Counted from the stretch's first letter, positions 50,501 through 63,039 are shown. The stretch is 64,000 bases of DNA from Sindora glabra (GCA_020226215.1 CM035234.1:47991275-48055274), one strand, 5' to 3'. The notes: generated by a model not told the origin, from the sequence alone. Program-made: numbers and translations.

Positions 50501-51265
50501 TTCACAGTAGCAATGCCACTAATACCAGCCCCAATGATCCTTCCTTTAGAATGAATGTGGTGATGATGATTGGCCATTTTCAAAATCAATTGCCTCAAAG
50601 ATGTTAAAAGGTAAGAAAAATAGACTATATGAAGCTTTAATGCATTGTTGTGACTGAAAAGCATCATAGCATCATACGGTATCTAAAGAGTTGCTTGGCC
50701 AATGCTTTGTTATTTCTATACATTTTTTCCTTCTTTTTATTGAAATAAACTTCTATTTTATTCATTTATTTTCCTTTTTTTGTTCAAATAAAATTTTGTA
50801 TTTTGATCATAGTTATGTTGCAAAAATTATGAAATCATGGAAATAAAATAGCAATTGTGATTGGGATAATTTTGATGTAATTATAATATTGCAATTATCT
50901 TAGGTGATTCAATCCTTTATAACCTTTGGTATTTTCAATTTCAATTCATGTATATTGATATGTGTATAAAATTTATAAAATTAGAAAATAGAAATATTTT
51001 GCCACTAACATTATGCATGAAACTTAACTAATTATGATTGGGATAATATATTTATAGATTTTTTGTTGACTAGAATCAATATTTTCTTATTCTTAAGAAA
51101 TGGAATGTTCTTGATATATATATATATATATATATATTCTTTCCAAAATTTTGAAATATTTTGAAAATAAAAGAATCTACTTATAGTAGCATATTCATTC
51201 CTAAATTTTTTTTTATTTATTAGGAGAGTATGCTATGTCATATTGCAACATATGACAATTTCTTA
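47600..51265. repeat. Segmental duplication, copy 2 (contains FMO relic)
   Basis: Collinear with 38283-41910. Copies share even non-coding details such as the ATTAATTAATTAATTTAAT block in an intron (39270 and 48610) and TA-rich tracts upstream (41780 and 51115). Confidence 0.88.
47633..50577 (-). pseudogene. Flavin-containing monooxygenase pseudogene, copy 2
   Basis: Inferred minus-strand exons: 50577-50104, 49991-49752, 48907-48729, 48411-48063 and about 47962-47633. Starts MANHHHHIHSKG. The FAD site IIGAGISGI is intact here, unlike copy 1. Next are GGVWKHYSYRSTK, the central exon piece SYSKILEYLTNYAMHFDVFQ, and VFKGKLMHSMDC (the final aromatic residue of the FMO signature is Cys). KKVVVVGYK is then broken by a frameshift. 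Exon 3 has CTMVIKTLHWTI. Exon 5 keeps a 69-codon open stretch with KMLEQINKEIKVMERTTRFY then KRHCITTF. Intron 1 has clean GT-AG borders (50103-49992). Stops include TAA at 50407-50409 and 50119-50121, both at the same codons as in copy 1, plus private stops. Substrate cannot be inferred. Confidence 0.9.
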
Positions 51266-51407
51266 GGAATTAGTTTTATGCATTATTATGTTAGTTGGTG
51301 AAATTATATTTTTTGCATAATTTATTATGTTTATTATTTCAAATATCTAGTGAGTATATTATATGATAGGGTTGTTAAAAAAATTCCTTTTAGAAATTAC
51401 AGGATGT

Positions 51408-52300
51408 TGTGAAATATATAATAATTTAAGTGAATAATTTAACTTCCTAAGAATATATGTTATGTTAATATTTAAGAAATTAAAAAAATGAAAACAATAA
51501 ATTAGATTATTGATAAATGTGTTTTACTACATAATAAAGGAGTGAAAAATTTGTAATCATTTGTTAAAAATTAAAAAGTAAATATATTAATTAATTAATA
51601 AAATTGTACCACTTAATAATATGGGAGAAAATAATTTGTAATAATTTAATATTAGAAGAAAATTAAAAAATTAATTTTATTAATTTGTTAAAATATGTAA
51701 AAAAATAGAAAGTACATGAATTAATGATGACACATAAATAAGCATAATGTGATAATTAAAATATAAATTTTTTAATGATATAAAATATATAGCAATTTAA
51801 GGTAATAGTTTTGAAATCCTAACAATATAATTGATGTCATTACTTAAAAAATTAAATGAGTAAAAATATTAATTTATTAATAAATATGTATTTTTAAATA
51901 GTGAAGCATAAAAATATTTGTAATAATTTAATGTTGTAGGTGATTTAAATACTAATATTAAAATGTTAATATGTAGAAAAATCAAAGTAATCAAATAATG
52001 ATGGTATATAAATTTTGAAAATTCAAGCAACCAAAATGGATATTTTTTAATGATGTGAAATATACAATAATGTAAGGTAATAATTTAGAATTCAATCATG
52101 ACAAAATAAGTTATGACAATACTTAACAAAATAAATAAATTAATTAAAACATTAACTTATTAATAAATGTTAAGTACTATGAATAATTTTATTAAATTGT
52201 TGAATTATATAAAAAATAAAGGTAGAAAAGTATAATGCAATTTACCAAAAATAAACTTTAAAAAAATTACATATTATCTAAGATATTAGATTAGAACTGA
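51408..52300. repeat. Degenerate tandem array, about three units
   Basis: Units begin near 51408, 51774 and 52052 with text of the form GTGAAATATATAATAATTTAAG. Each continues through TAACTTCCTA/TCCTAACA/TCAATCATG and ACTTAA-AAA-TTAAAT to ATTAATTTATTAATAAATGT. Period is about 280-365 bp with indels. Very AT-rich and old; no coding capacity. Confidence 0.6.
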
Positions 52301-54239
52301 CCAGTGTAAGAATTTAGTAATTGACATAGAGAAACTATTATTAACCTTAAGTAAAGTAGTGGATATTATAAGCTTTGTAGGGATTTTATGTAATTTTATT
52401 GTATATTTAAAATTATTGTAATTGTTAATAATTTGAAATAGAAATGCACTTACACTATAACCTTAAACTCATTTAGGGGTTAGTTGATCTTCATAAGCTA
52501 CCTAACCTTTTAATTTTCCTATAAATTTGGATAGTTTAGGATAAGTCATATAGTTATTATTACTAACTCATTTGCTCATTATTTCACATTATAGAAATTT
52601 CTTAACATCTTCACTATTCTCCAGATATGTACTACATCGATGTATAGTTTACATGGAAAATTGCAGGGAGATACTGTTAAAATTTCTATATTTATGAAAC
52701 ATATTATGGATAAATTGACATAATAACTATTAGAATATTCTGAATGGAATAGAGCCTTATCTTTTAGAGTTGAAATGATAAAGTGGATTTAGGGCATATA
52801 ACAAACATGTATATAAAATTGAAGTCTATAAAAATTTATGATGCTGTTAGCTATTTAAATTACATGTCTTTAATAATGCTTATTAGTTGTATTACTTGAT
52901 AGCCATCACTAATATTAACACACACTATCATAGAGGAGATGATAAAGGAAAGCCACCATGTTTCTCTACTCATATTCCCTCATAATGCTAGTCAAGTAAA
53001 ATTTATTATAATACATTTTCATTTTAGCATTTATTTTCCATAAATCCATAGTATTAACATTGTATTATGTTTGAAAGCTGCCCTTGTGAAAAAGTAAGGC
53101 TTATGTAAGTCCTTAAATGTGCACAAAAAAATTTCAAAAGTAAGGTTCTAAATCATTACCTATTAGATTTGATAAAGAGGATGGTACATTGCATGCAGTA
53201 GGTGAAAACTCTAGTTACTATCCCTATGACATGGGTATGCTAGTGTGAGAGCACTATGAACCTTTCCACAAGAGGTGGAGTAAGGTGCTTTAGGAGAAAA
53301 AGGCACATGCCATCTAGGAAAAACCTTTTACTTATTCTATCTAATATTTGTTTAATTACATCAAAGTGAGAATGAGGAGCTAACCACCTAACGAGCACAA
53401 TCTAGTGCGTTATCCACTAGCTTACCATTAACTTCGATGTGGATTGAGCCTTCCATTATCATTGAGGGGCTTGGTACTTATCAAGGATAGGAAGAAACTT
53501 GGTCATGTGTTAGCCAAGACATTATATGCCAACCTAGCACTGAGTTAGTCCACAACATATCTTACAAGGGCACAATAGGATATGAGATTGGTTGTTAAGA
53601 CACAACATTAACTTACCTAGATTTAGTAGCTCATTTAGGCGCAATAAGAGTAGTTCACTCTTTAGCAACAAATTTAGTAGTAGATACGAGTATATATATA
53701 TATATGCATTTTCTCATATTTTCCATACCTATCATGGATGTTTCTGCACCTTCTACACTAGCTTAACCTTAGTTGTACATGCCTATATTGTCCATACCCT
53801 ATCCATTTGCTTCTATAATGCCCCAGGTCTAACCCCAACCTTCTCCTCAATACTAGCTTCATCATGACTTAAATAAGGACATGAACAATGCCTTTGATGA
53901 TTTTTTTGCTCTGTAAACATTTCTAATTATATATACATTTTTTTCTTGTACATACATTTTATGATATTATTTATAGATGTTATGATGATATTTTATTATA
54001 TATCATTTATGATTTTATTTTATATATTTTTCATTTGTTTGATTTATTATTATGTTTGCTAAAATAAAATTTTTAATTTATTATTAATTGCAAAAAAAGT
54101 TAAAGGTGTGTCTCATTTATTAGATAATATTGTTATTTAAAATAATTACAAAAAATTATATATAAAATTTAAATAAAACTATTAAAAAATAAAATTATTA
54201 GATGATATTGTTATCTATAATTATTAACAAGAAAAACCT
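52301..54239. other. Possible DNA-transposon interior, unassigned
   Basis: A GC-richer patch at 53030-53880 is embedded in AT-rich DNA. Plus-strand text around 53740-53880 is Pro/Gln/Asp-containing (PQPSPQY, LHHDLNKDMNNAFDDFF), vaguely like the low-complexity part of plant CACTA ORF2 proteins. With the subterminal-like repeats at 54.2-54.6 kb this suggests a second CACTA relic, but no terminus was found. A (TA)n tract lies near 53692-53705. The ORF 53592-53867 spans that tract and is not convincing. Confidence 0.25.
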
Positions 54240-54620
54240 ACATTGATAACATTATTGTTTGTGTAGGTATTCTTAAAAAAAAATCAAATTACTTTTATTA
54301 ATGGCATTGTCATTTGGGTTAGTAATATTTTTCAAAATTTAAAAATATTAAATCACTCTACATAGGCAACAAAGTTTTTGGAATGAGGTAGAAGCTATAC
54401 CGATAATAATATCACTAGTACTAGCCTACGTTAGATGACCCTTGTCAAAACTTGTATCAATGACATTGTAGTTGATATAGCATCACTTGAGTTGTTGTCA
54501 GTATAGAGTTCAAGAGGCACAACTTTTTTTCCTTTCCTATATTGATGACTTCTTGTCAGAATGGACTTATACTAATGACTTTGCAACTTATATCGATGAC
54601 AAAAATCTTTGTTATAAATA
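54240..54620. repeat. CACTA-like subterminal repeats
   Basis: Several imperfect copies of a word near ATATYGATGACATTGTY, at about 54243, 54298, 54400, 54455, 54540 and 54572, some in inverted orientation. ATACCGACGACATTGTCG-type repeats are typical next to the ends of plant CACTA elements. No CACTA terminus was identified. Confidence 0.4.
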
Positions 54621-55328
54621 TTTTTTATAATCATGGAAAAGTCTATTGTGCATTATAACAATTAATTTTTATAATAATAATTTTACAATATAAATTTAAA
54701 TAATGAAAAATTAAATAATTATTTATTATTTACCAAAAAAACTATTTTATTATAATATATATTAGATGATATGTGAGTATGAATATGCAATGATGCAATG
54801 GTAGGCACTAAGCATTCATTAATAATTTTAATCAAATAATAAATATAAATGATGATGATTATTATTATATGATTTAAGGGTATTTTTAACTTTTTTATAA
54901 ATATTTTTAACTTTTTATTAAATAATTGTTTGTCAAAACTTATAATAATTGATGATTGAAAAAATCAATTAATTAAGAAGTCATTTGACTCTTTAGAAAA
55001 TCAAATTTACTAGGAAATAATTTTCTTTTATGAATGTTTTGAGAAATATTTAAAATTATTTGATTGACATTAAAAAATTGACACTTCTTAAAAACTAACT
55101 TTCTATATTTTATTTGGTTTAACTTTCAATTTCTTAAAAATTATTATCAAAATAACCAATACAATCTTCAAATTTGTAATATAAAAATAAGAAATATTAA
55201 TAAATTTTAGTTATATCTAATTATCTTTTTTAAACTATATTTTTAATCTCTTTCCATAAATTTTTTTAAATTGATAGTTTTTTATTTTCTTAATTTATTA
55301 TAAAAATAAATTTATGGAAAAAATTAAG

Positions 55329-55387
<59 letters not shown>

Positions 55388-58300
55388 TTATCTTAATATA
55401 ATTTAAATGAAGAAAAATGTTAGTTAAATGAAACAACTTAATATTTTTCTTATTTCATGAGAAGTTATATCTTTCATACTACTTCTACAAACCAAATGCT
55501 ATCCAAAATAATTTTAATGAACTAAAAATTAATGAAAAAGTTATTTACCAAATACCTTCTTAACATGTGTCTATTTTTCAGCCTAATACTACGTAAGAGC
55601 ACGTAACTTTTCACTCGCTCAAACAGAGCTACCTTTCAATACTCAACCTATGCAACCAATCCACGTATTCTCCCATCTCTTTACCCTTTTTTATTTTAAT
55701 ATTATTTATTACATTATATTTATATTATTTTTTTCCAATTATTTCAATATTATTTATGCCAATTCCACATATCATCTTATTTTTGTCCTTCCATTTATTT
55801 TAATTTTAATATTATTTATATTTATATGTATATTTATATTTATGTTATTATTTTTTCCTTCCTCCTAATTTTTCAATATTAATTTATATTTTTGCTTTCA
55901 CCTGGATTTATGGTCATCTATGAATTAATTTTATTTTTTTATTTCATACATATTTTTATTATAAAATTTTAAATCCTCTTTTCATTTTTTTATTATAATA
56001 TAATTTATGTTTTATTTTAAGAATATTTAAAATATATTAAGAGATTGAATTAATAAATTTAAGTAACCTATATTTTATTTTTAATCATTATCATTTCACA
56101 ATTCACATATTGTTTCTCTTTATTTTATTTGTTCTATATTATTTCTTTTTATTTTTTCTCATATCTACATATGTTATTTATTACTTGAATACTAATATTA
56201 TTAAATAATATAAATATAATATGATATATTTTTATTATTATAAAAATATTTTAAATAGGTTAAAATTTCAAGAAATAAAATTACTTAATTATATGTGTTA
56301 TTTTTAACTATTATTACTTTATGACTCAAATATTATTGTCCTTTTTTTTTTGAAGGATGTGTATTTTTTTCATGTTGATTTCTTTTATATATAGTTCAAG
56401 CACTAATATTATTGGATAATATAAATATAACATGATATATTTTATTTTTATAAGAAAAATATTTTAAATGGATTGAAATTTTAATTACATATTGAATTTT
56501 TAACTTTTATTTACAACTCATGCATTGTTTCATATTTTTTATTCTTTCAACGACATGTTTTTCATTTTTTTATGACAACCCGTATTGTTTATAGTTGAAA
56601 TGCAAATTCTGTTTTAAATATTTTTTTGCACACAATTCTTTTTAAAATTTTTGTTATATAACATATTGCACCCCTAATACTCGTTGAAATATAAATATAG
56701 GCTATACTTTATTATATTATATAACTACTAAAGAAGTTTACAAGCATATATTGCATCTAAAATTTTTAATTAATCAATTTTTTAATAAAATATACTTGAA
56801 ATTTTTAATGAGTATAAATTTAATTTTTAATAAAATATTTTAAATTTTTGTAAAAATAAATGCTTCTTTTATTAAGTATACTTAAGTAGTTTAAAATAAT
56901 AATAATCTTTTATCGTGTGTGTGTATATTATATTATATATATATATATATATATAATAGGAATCAATAAAAAGCATATATATATGCATTATATTATATTA
57001 TATGTTATTTTCTGTATTTGTTAAAAAACCTTTAAATAAAAATTTTACTTAAATATATTTACAAATATTTTTATTATAAAAATATTCTTCAAATAATTTA
57101 AAATTTTAATATAAAAAATTGAATGAGACAATTACATTCTCTATTTTAATAAAAAACTTAAAAATTAAAATTAAATTTATTTATCTAAAACTTTTAATAT
57201 TTTCTTGATATTATATATTTTCTTTTTGCCTTTGTTGCAAAAAATTTTTTAATCAAATTCTTCTTTAAATATATTTTTAATGGAAAATATTTAGTTTAAA
57301 AAATATATAATGGAATGAAAAACAAAAGAAACAGTGTGTTAGAATTTTTAAGTAATAAGAATAGGAAATAAATATAACTTAAAATATAGCATTCAAAATT
57401 TTATATTAAGAAAATAATGATAAATTTTAAATAAATAATTTCTGTTCTAATTTTCAAATTATCTTCATTAAAAGTAAAATATATAATTTATTATTTCTTT
57501 CTATATAGAATTTTTAATTTATTTAAAAAATTTTAATAAAAATATGTCATATTATATTTATATTATTTAGGGATATTAGTGTGTGAGTTATAAATAATAG
57601 CAGTAAATTAGAGAAAAATGTAATAAAAAATAAAAATATGAGATTGAATTGTGAATTGTAAAACAGCAAAAGCTAAAAATAAATTATATTTGTTATTTTT
57701 ATAATAGCACAGCATGTGAGAGATTTTGTTGTGCTAGATTAATTAATGAATAGTGATTTGATTATATTTAAGCAAAAAAAGCAATAATGATTTTTATTAA
57801 AGAAAAATTTTCTCTACTCTTATCGAAAAATTTGGTTCAATTTTTCTAATAATTATTTTATAATTTATTTTTATTAAGAAAGGGGGTGGATTCATCAAAA
57901 TAATAGCAATAATTTATTACTTTTTAATTAAAATTTTTGGGATGTAAAATTAAAAAAATAATATCAAAACATATTAATATAAAAATACTTGAAAAATGGA
58001 ACTACCTTAATTGATTAAATAATGTCATGTATAACTAAATTAATTTAATTTACTATGAATTGAAAATCATTTATATTATTAATGAATATAAAGATTTTAT
58101 GTTATTAAGAAAAAAGATAACTAAAATTTTTGATAAAAAAGTTAAAAAAAAAGACATTTTCTTACAAAATAATAATATATGAGTAAATGGTGGTATAAAA
58201 TTTACTTATATATTTAACTTCAATTCATTTTATTGATTTAAATAAAGTTGTAAAGATAAGTAGTATATTTTTGAATATATCAAATGAACCAATAACCATA

Positions 58301-58830
58301 ATTCATTTTAAACAAAATTTATTAATTATGCAATGTGTAGGTAAAAAAAAATTCTCTAGGAAAATAAACAAGCAGATGCAACTTAAGTTTGATTGCACTA
58401 ATTCTATTCATTGATATGAAAATAAAGTAATATTAAAAATCAACCATTCCAATATATAATAAAACTAGAATTTAATTAATATTGAATAAAAAATAGTAAT
58501 GTTATTTTTAATGTTCCAAAATTATATTTTTAAATAAAATTATATTTTATTACATACATTATTTTATTTCATTCTCATTCTTTTTTATTTTATTTTTATT
58601 CTAATTCCATCATATCAAATACATATAAATTCTTCCTTTTTATCATTAGTTTTAACTATTATAATTATATTAGATACATATGAGAATATTTAAAACAATA
58701 AGAAAATACACATATAATTTAAAATTTAAAATTTAATTTTTGTTTATACATTAAATAGAATATTTTAATATATATATATATTTAAGTTATTATATTTTTA
58801 AAAATTTTATTATTTTTTAATTAAACGTGG
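54621..58830. other. Very AT-rich DNA, partly Helitron-like
   Basis: No gene supported. ORFs such as 55650-55868 are Phe/Ile runs translated from T-rich DNA. It contains (TA)n tracts at 55333-55383 and around 56930-56955. The right part probably belongs to the Helitron-like element ending at 58859, but no 5' TC end could be fixed. Confidence 0.45.
55333..55383. repeat. (TA)n microsatellite
   Basis: About 25 uninterrupted TA units. Confidence 0.95.
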
Positions 58831-58859
58831 CCCGTGTGTAACATGGGGTTAGATTCTAG
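58831..58859 (+). mobile_element. Helitron-like 3' terminus
   Basis: Hairpin CCCGTGT-GTA-ACATGGG (58831-58847, one G-T wobble), 8 nt of spacer, then CTAG followed by host T (58860). Helitrons end with CTRR preceded by a short GC-rich hairpin and insert between A and T. The element would extend leftward. No rolling-circle helicase gene was seen, so at most a non-autonomous copy. Confidence 0.5.
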
Positions 58860-58860
58860 T

Positions 58861-59955
58861 AAGTTATAAACTACTTTTTAAAGGTATTTAATGCACTAAA
58901 AATTAATGTCTTATAAATTTTTATTTAATAAATTCCGTAAGATAATTTATAACTTATAAGTTAGTAACTTTTCAAAATCTTTTCATTAACTTTTGCTCAA
59001 TATCATAACTCCTATGTTAAGTACGTAAATATGAAATTTATATCCATAGTGTTCTAATTTTCATGTGTGATCATGGAATGAAATTCCAACAAAAATATAA
59101 AGTCTATTTGTATATATTTTTATTTTTATATTTTAAAAAATTATTCTAAAATTTTAGTTTTAAAAATTATTTTTAAATTTAAAGAAAACAAAGAATATGA
59201 AGTGATCAGTGAAATGAATAAAGAAATATTTCTTTTTATTATAAAATTATTACAAGAACCAAAAATTAAAAAATATTTAAAATTATATTTTTTAAAATAG
59301 ATTATAAAAATTGATATTCTAAGAAAAATTTGTTTATAAAAATAAAACATTATTTTAAAAAATAGGAAATAAACATACCATAATATTTTTTTGTCTATAA
59401 TTTCTTAAGTGAGACAAAAAAAAAGGAAAAGCTTGTAAAATTGTTTAATAAATGGCTTTTTGATCAATTTTAGTTGATTTTAGTGTTTTTTACTGTTTGA
59501 TTAAGTTAATTAGTTAATTTGAGTATTTAGCAAATAACTATTTTAGTTAGATTATTAACTCTCAAACAAGCATATTGAAAAAAATTAAGAATAATAATTT
59601 TTTAAAAAAATCAAATTACATTTAATATAAAAAAGATATTCTTACCTATAATTATAAATTTTTTATATTTTCATCCTTAATAAATAAGAAAATATTAAAT
59701 TATATTAATTTATTTCTTAGAGAAAAATCTAATGCATATAATAAATTATAATTATTTATTTCTTAAATGAAATCTAAATAAGTATAATAAATTATATTAA
59801 AATATTTATATAATAATAAAAAATACATGAATATAATTATTTTATAAAAAGAGAATATATGTTTTATTTCATAAAAAATCTAGTGAAAATGTTAATTTTT
59901 TATTAAATGATATCTTTTAAATTAAAGAATAATACATAAGGAAAAAAAGAAATAA
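58861..59955. other. AT-rich DNA between Helitron-like end and SINE
   Basis: No gene supported. The minus-strand ORF at 59141-59350 is Phe/Ile/Lys-rich and unconvincing. The text around 58870-58975 and 59440-59575 (TTATAACTTATAAGTTAG and related words) has the look of small hAT-type MITEs, but paired ends were not established. Confidence 0.4.
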
Positions 59956-59973
59956 TGGGATAATATTACTTTT
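59956..59973. repeat. Left target-site duplication of SINE
   Basis: TGGGATAATATTACTTTT, identical to 60198-60215. Confidence 0.92.
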
Positions 59974-60197
59974 TTTTGTATATAACCATTTGATTTCCAG
60001 ATACCACATTGGACATCAACTAATCCAGATTCGAGTTGGGTAGGACCATAATCTGGATTCGAGTCGGGTAGAACTACATCAAGTGGCAAAGCTCTCTCTA
60101 TCGAGTTTTAACACAGCTGCATTCCTAGAGACTCGAATTCGAGACCTCTGGTTAAGTTAGAACAACCCCGTGCCAGTTGATTTATGTGCTCATCAGT
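59974..60197 (-). mobile_element. tRNA-type SINE, minus orientation
   Basis: A 224-bp insertion, clearly GC-richer than its surroundings, between perfect 18-bp direct repeats. On the minus strand it starts AACTGATGAGCAC. It has a pol III A-box-like segment (AACTGGCACGGGG) and, about 30 bases on, a B-box-like segment (GGTCTCGAATTCGAGTC). It then runs to an A-rich tail (plus-strand TTTTTTGTA at the left). SINEs are mobilised by LINE machinery, which produces such long duplications. An internal near-repeat (CTGGATTCGAGT(T/C)GGGTAG…) occurs twice on the plus strand. The family name is unknown to me. Confidence 0.82.
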
Positions 60198-60215
60198 TGG
60201 GATAATATTACTTTT
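60198..60215. repeat. Right target-site duplication of SINE
   Basis: TGGGATAATATTACTTTT, identical to 59956-59973. Confidence 0.92.
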
Positions 60216-60239
60216 GAATGATATGTTTAATACTTAAAA

Positions 60240-60268
60240 CTAGGTGGTCATTCGTGTGTTACATGAAT
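60240..60268 (-). mobile_element. Helitron-like 3' terminus, opposite orientation
   Basis: On the minus strand: hairpin ATTCATGT-AAC-ACACGAAT (60268-60250, one wobble), short spacer, then CTAG at 60243-60240 followed by T. The hairpin loop region resembles that at 58831-58847. The element would extend rightward and includes the tandem duplication at 60269-61015. Confidence 0.45.
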
Positions 60269-61015
60269 AAATATTTATTTTCATAATATATGTTATAATT
60301 ATATATTAATTATTTATAAAGATGATTGGATGAAAATTTGATTAAGATATAGCTAACAACTAAAAGAAATTATTTCTTTACTAATTTTATTCAATGTTTA
60401 AGCAAGTAATTAATTTTAAATTTAAACATTACATTGATTAGATAAGATATTTTAATATAATTATTATCATTAATATTAATATTTAATAACTTAATTTACA
60501 ATAAAAATAGATTTTTTGTAATGATAATATATTTTTTATTTACTATGTTACAGTATAAAATAAATTTTTGAAAGTAATAATTTTATGTTATGAATAAATA
60601 TTTATTTTAATAATATAATATTATAGTTATATATTAATTATTTATAAAGTGAATTAGTTAAAAAATTGATTAATATATAGTCAATAACTTTAAAGAAAAA
60701 AAAAGTCATCTCTTTGACTCTAAAATATTTGAAAGATAAGGTATCTAATAAAATAAAATTTGAAATAAAAATTTAAGGAAGGAAAAAGTTATCCTTTTAC
60801 TCAACGTTCAAGTTGGTTATTGATTTTGAATTTATTTTATTAAAATTCAAATATCACATTAATTAAATATCATTTTTCAAGGTAATGCTTATCATTAGTA
60901 TTAATATTTAATAACATGATTTATGATAAGAATATATTTTTTTAAATATTAATATGTTTTTTAGGTACTAGTTACACTATAAAATAAACTTTTAAAAATA
61001 ATAATTTTATATTAT
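60269..61015. repeat. Tandem duplication, two units of about 325 and 420 bp
   Basis: Unit 1 is about 60267-60591 and unit 2 about 60592-61015. Shared landmarks in order: GAATAAATATTTATTTT, TTATATATTAATTATTTATAAAG, CTTTACT…CAATGTTTAAG/CTTTTACTCAACGTTCAAG, TATCATTA-TATTAATATTTAATAAC and TATAAAATAAA. Heavily diverged. Confidence 0.75.
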
Positions 61016-63030
61016 TGATAACTCATTAAAATCTATAAATTATGATTGATTAAAATTTAATTTTTTAATATAAAGTATTTTTCATTTTTTTTATTTACAT
61101 GGAAGAGAGGAATAATTTTTTATTGAAAAACAACAACAATGGACTCATATTTAGTATCTTCTGAAAGTTACATTTGAATAAAATTCATTTCCTAAAATAT
61201 AATCATAAATATAAAATACTAAATAAATAAAAAATTTACAGTGGATCACAAATCTTGAAGAATTGATCTACTCCTTACTTAAAGTTTAAGAAAAATATGT
61301 TAAGACACAAAGAAAAAGAAGGAGAAAGATATTATATAATTATTTAGGAACATAATACAAAAAAAAAAGAAATGATTAATTAGATTGTAGATTAAAAAAA
61401 AATTTACAGCTATCACAATAAGAATCCACTAAATGAAGATAAACTATTAATATATTTAGTAGTAGATGTTCTTTGATACCATGTTCAAACTTTTTTTCTT
61501 TGATAGATGCAAATAGGATGGTTCATTTATTTATGCAAACAAAGGATTTTATTGATAAAAAAGTGCATTATAAATAAATTTTGTAAATTTTAAATTGGAT
61601 ATGTAAAATGAGATGAAGATAAGGATAAAAAAAATTTCTAATCAAATCAAATGAAAATAAAAAATAAAAATTTTTCAAATAAAATCAAATGAAGATAAAG
61701 ATAAAAATAAAATGACTTTTAAATTTTAAAATAGAATATACTACATTTATCAATCTTAGTATTTTCATGCAAATCTAAGGTAATAAAAATGACCTATTCA
61801 TATATATTATAAATTTCAAATTTGTAAACTTTATAACTGATAATTTATATGTTCACATGATAGTTCCTCTCTCTTCATAATTTTCTTTAAAATTGTGCTT
61901 ACATGTTAAACAATATGAAATAATTCAAAAATTTATCTAATGAAATAAATAATATAAAAAATGTATATTTTCTAGTTTTATACATAAAAAATTCATTAAA
62001 CTAATTAGGATTGATTAAATTATAAATGTTTTCCTAAAAAGTAAAAATCTAATAAAATAAAGCATTCACAACAAAAAAAGGACTATTAAATTGCAATAAT
62101 AATAGTATAGAAAAAAGCAAAAGAATTTATAAAAAAAGAATTTACATGATAAAAACTTTAGATTGAACAACTATGAAAAGTCAAAAGTATTAAGAAAGAA
62201 TACTTATAGATATTGAAATAACTAAAGGTGGGAAGAGAAAATAAGCAAAATATAAATATTATTTGGAAATGTTTTTATAAGAAAAAATAAATAGATAGTT
62301 ATGAATTCAAGTGATAGATAGAGATTTAAATTTAAATTTAAATTTAAATTTTTTATTAAAAATTAATTTAATATTAGAAAGATAAATGAAAGAAGCAGTT
62401 AGTGACTTTACATTTATTATTTATTGTTAGTGATTAATAAATATCAGAGAAATATTTTTTATTTTATAATTTATCTTTTAGATAGAAAAGAAATGATTAA
62501 ATGACTTTTATTAAAAAAATAAATTATGAGAATAATATTTGTCAAAAAAGTAAGAAATATTGTTACTTATATATAATATATAATATAGAGATGTATATTA
62601 TATCAATATTTTTAATGATAAAATGTTGGATTTTAAATTTAATATTAAAAACAATTGTAATATAAATTTTAATAGTTACTATATATATTGACTGAAATAT
62701 TATAAGTATTTCTTAACTAAAAAATTATAATTATCTATTTTTTTTAAAAATTAAATAGGTTTAATACCTTATAATGATATAATTTTTTAAAAAATTAATA
62801 TAATGAATAATATATTACAATCTAAAATATTATTTAAGTGAAAGAATACATAAATAAATTATAAAATATTCATATATTCTTATATATCATTTTATATACA
62901 AATAATTGATAATAAAATGTTCATTTTACTAAATATTTTTATATAAACAATTAATGCTATTGGTTAATCAAATTAATTAATATAATTAATAATTAATAAT
63001 TAATAATTAATTAATTTAATCAATTAATTG
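61016..63030. other. AT-rich DNA, nothing recognised
   Basis: No gene or named repeat supported on either strand. Contains an (AAATTT)n tract at about 62324-62351 and a TTAATTAA-rich stretch at about 62960-63028. Confidence 0.5.
62324..62351. repeat. (AAATTT)n microsatellite
   Basis: About four and a half tandem AAATTT units, each self-complementary. Confidence 0.9.
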
Positions 63031-63039
63031 CCAATATTT

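Noticed and set aside
55650..55868. 72-codon ORF of Phe/Ile/Leu
   Set aside because: Translation of T-rich low-complexity DNA. The hydrophobicity is compositional and not evidence of a membrane protein.
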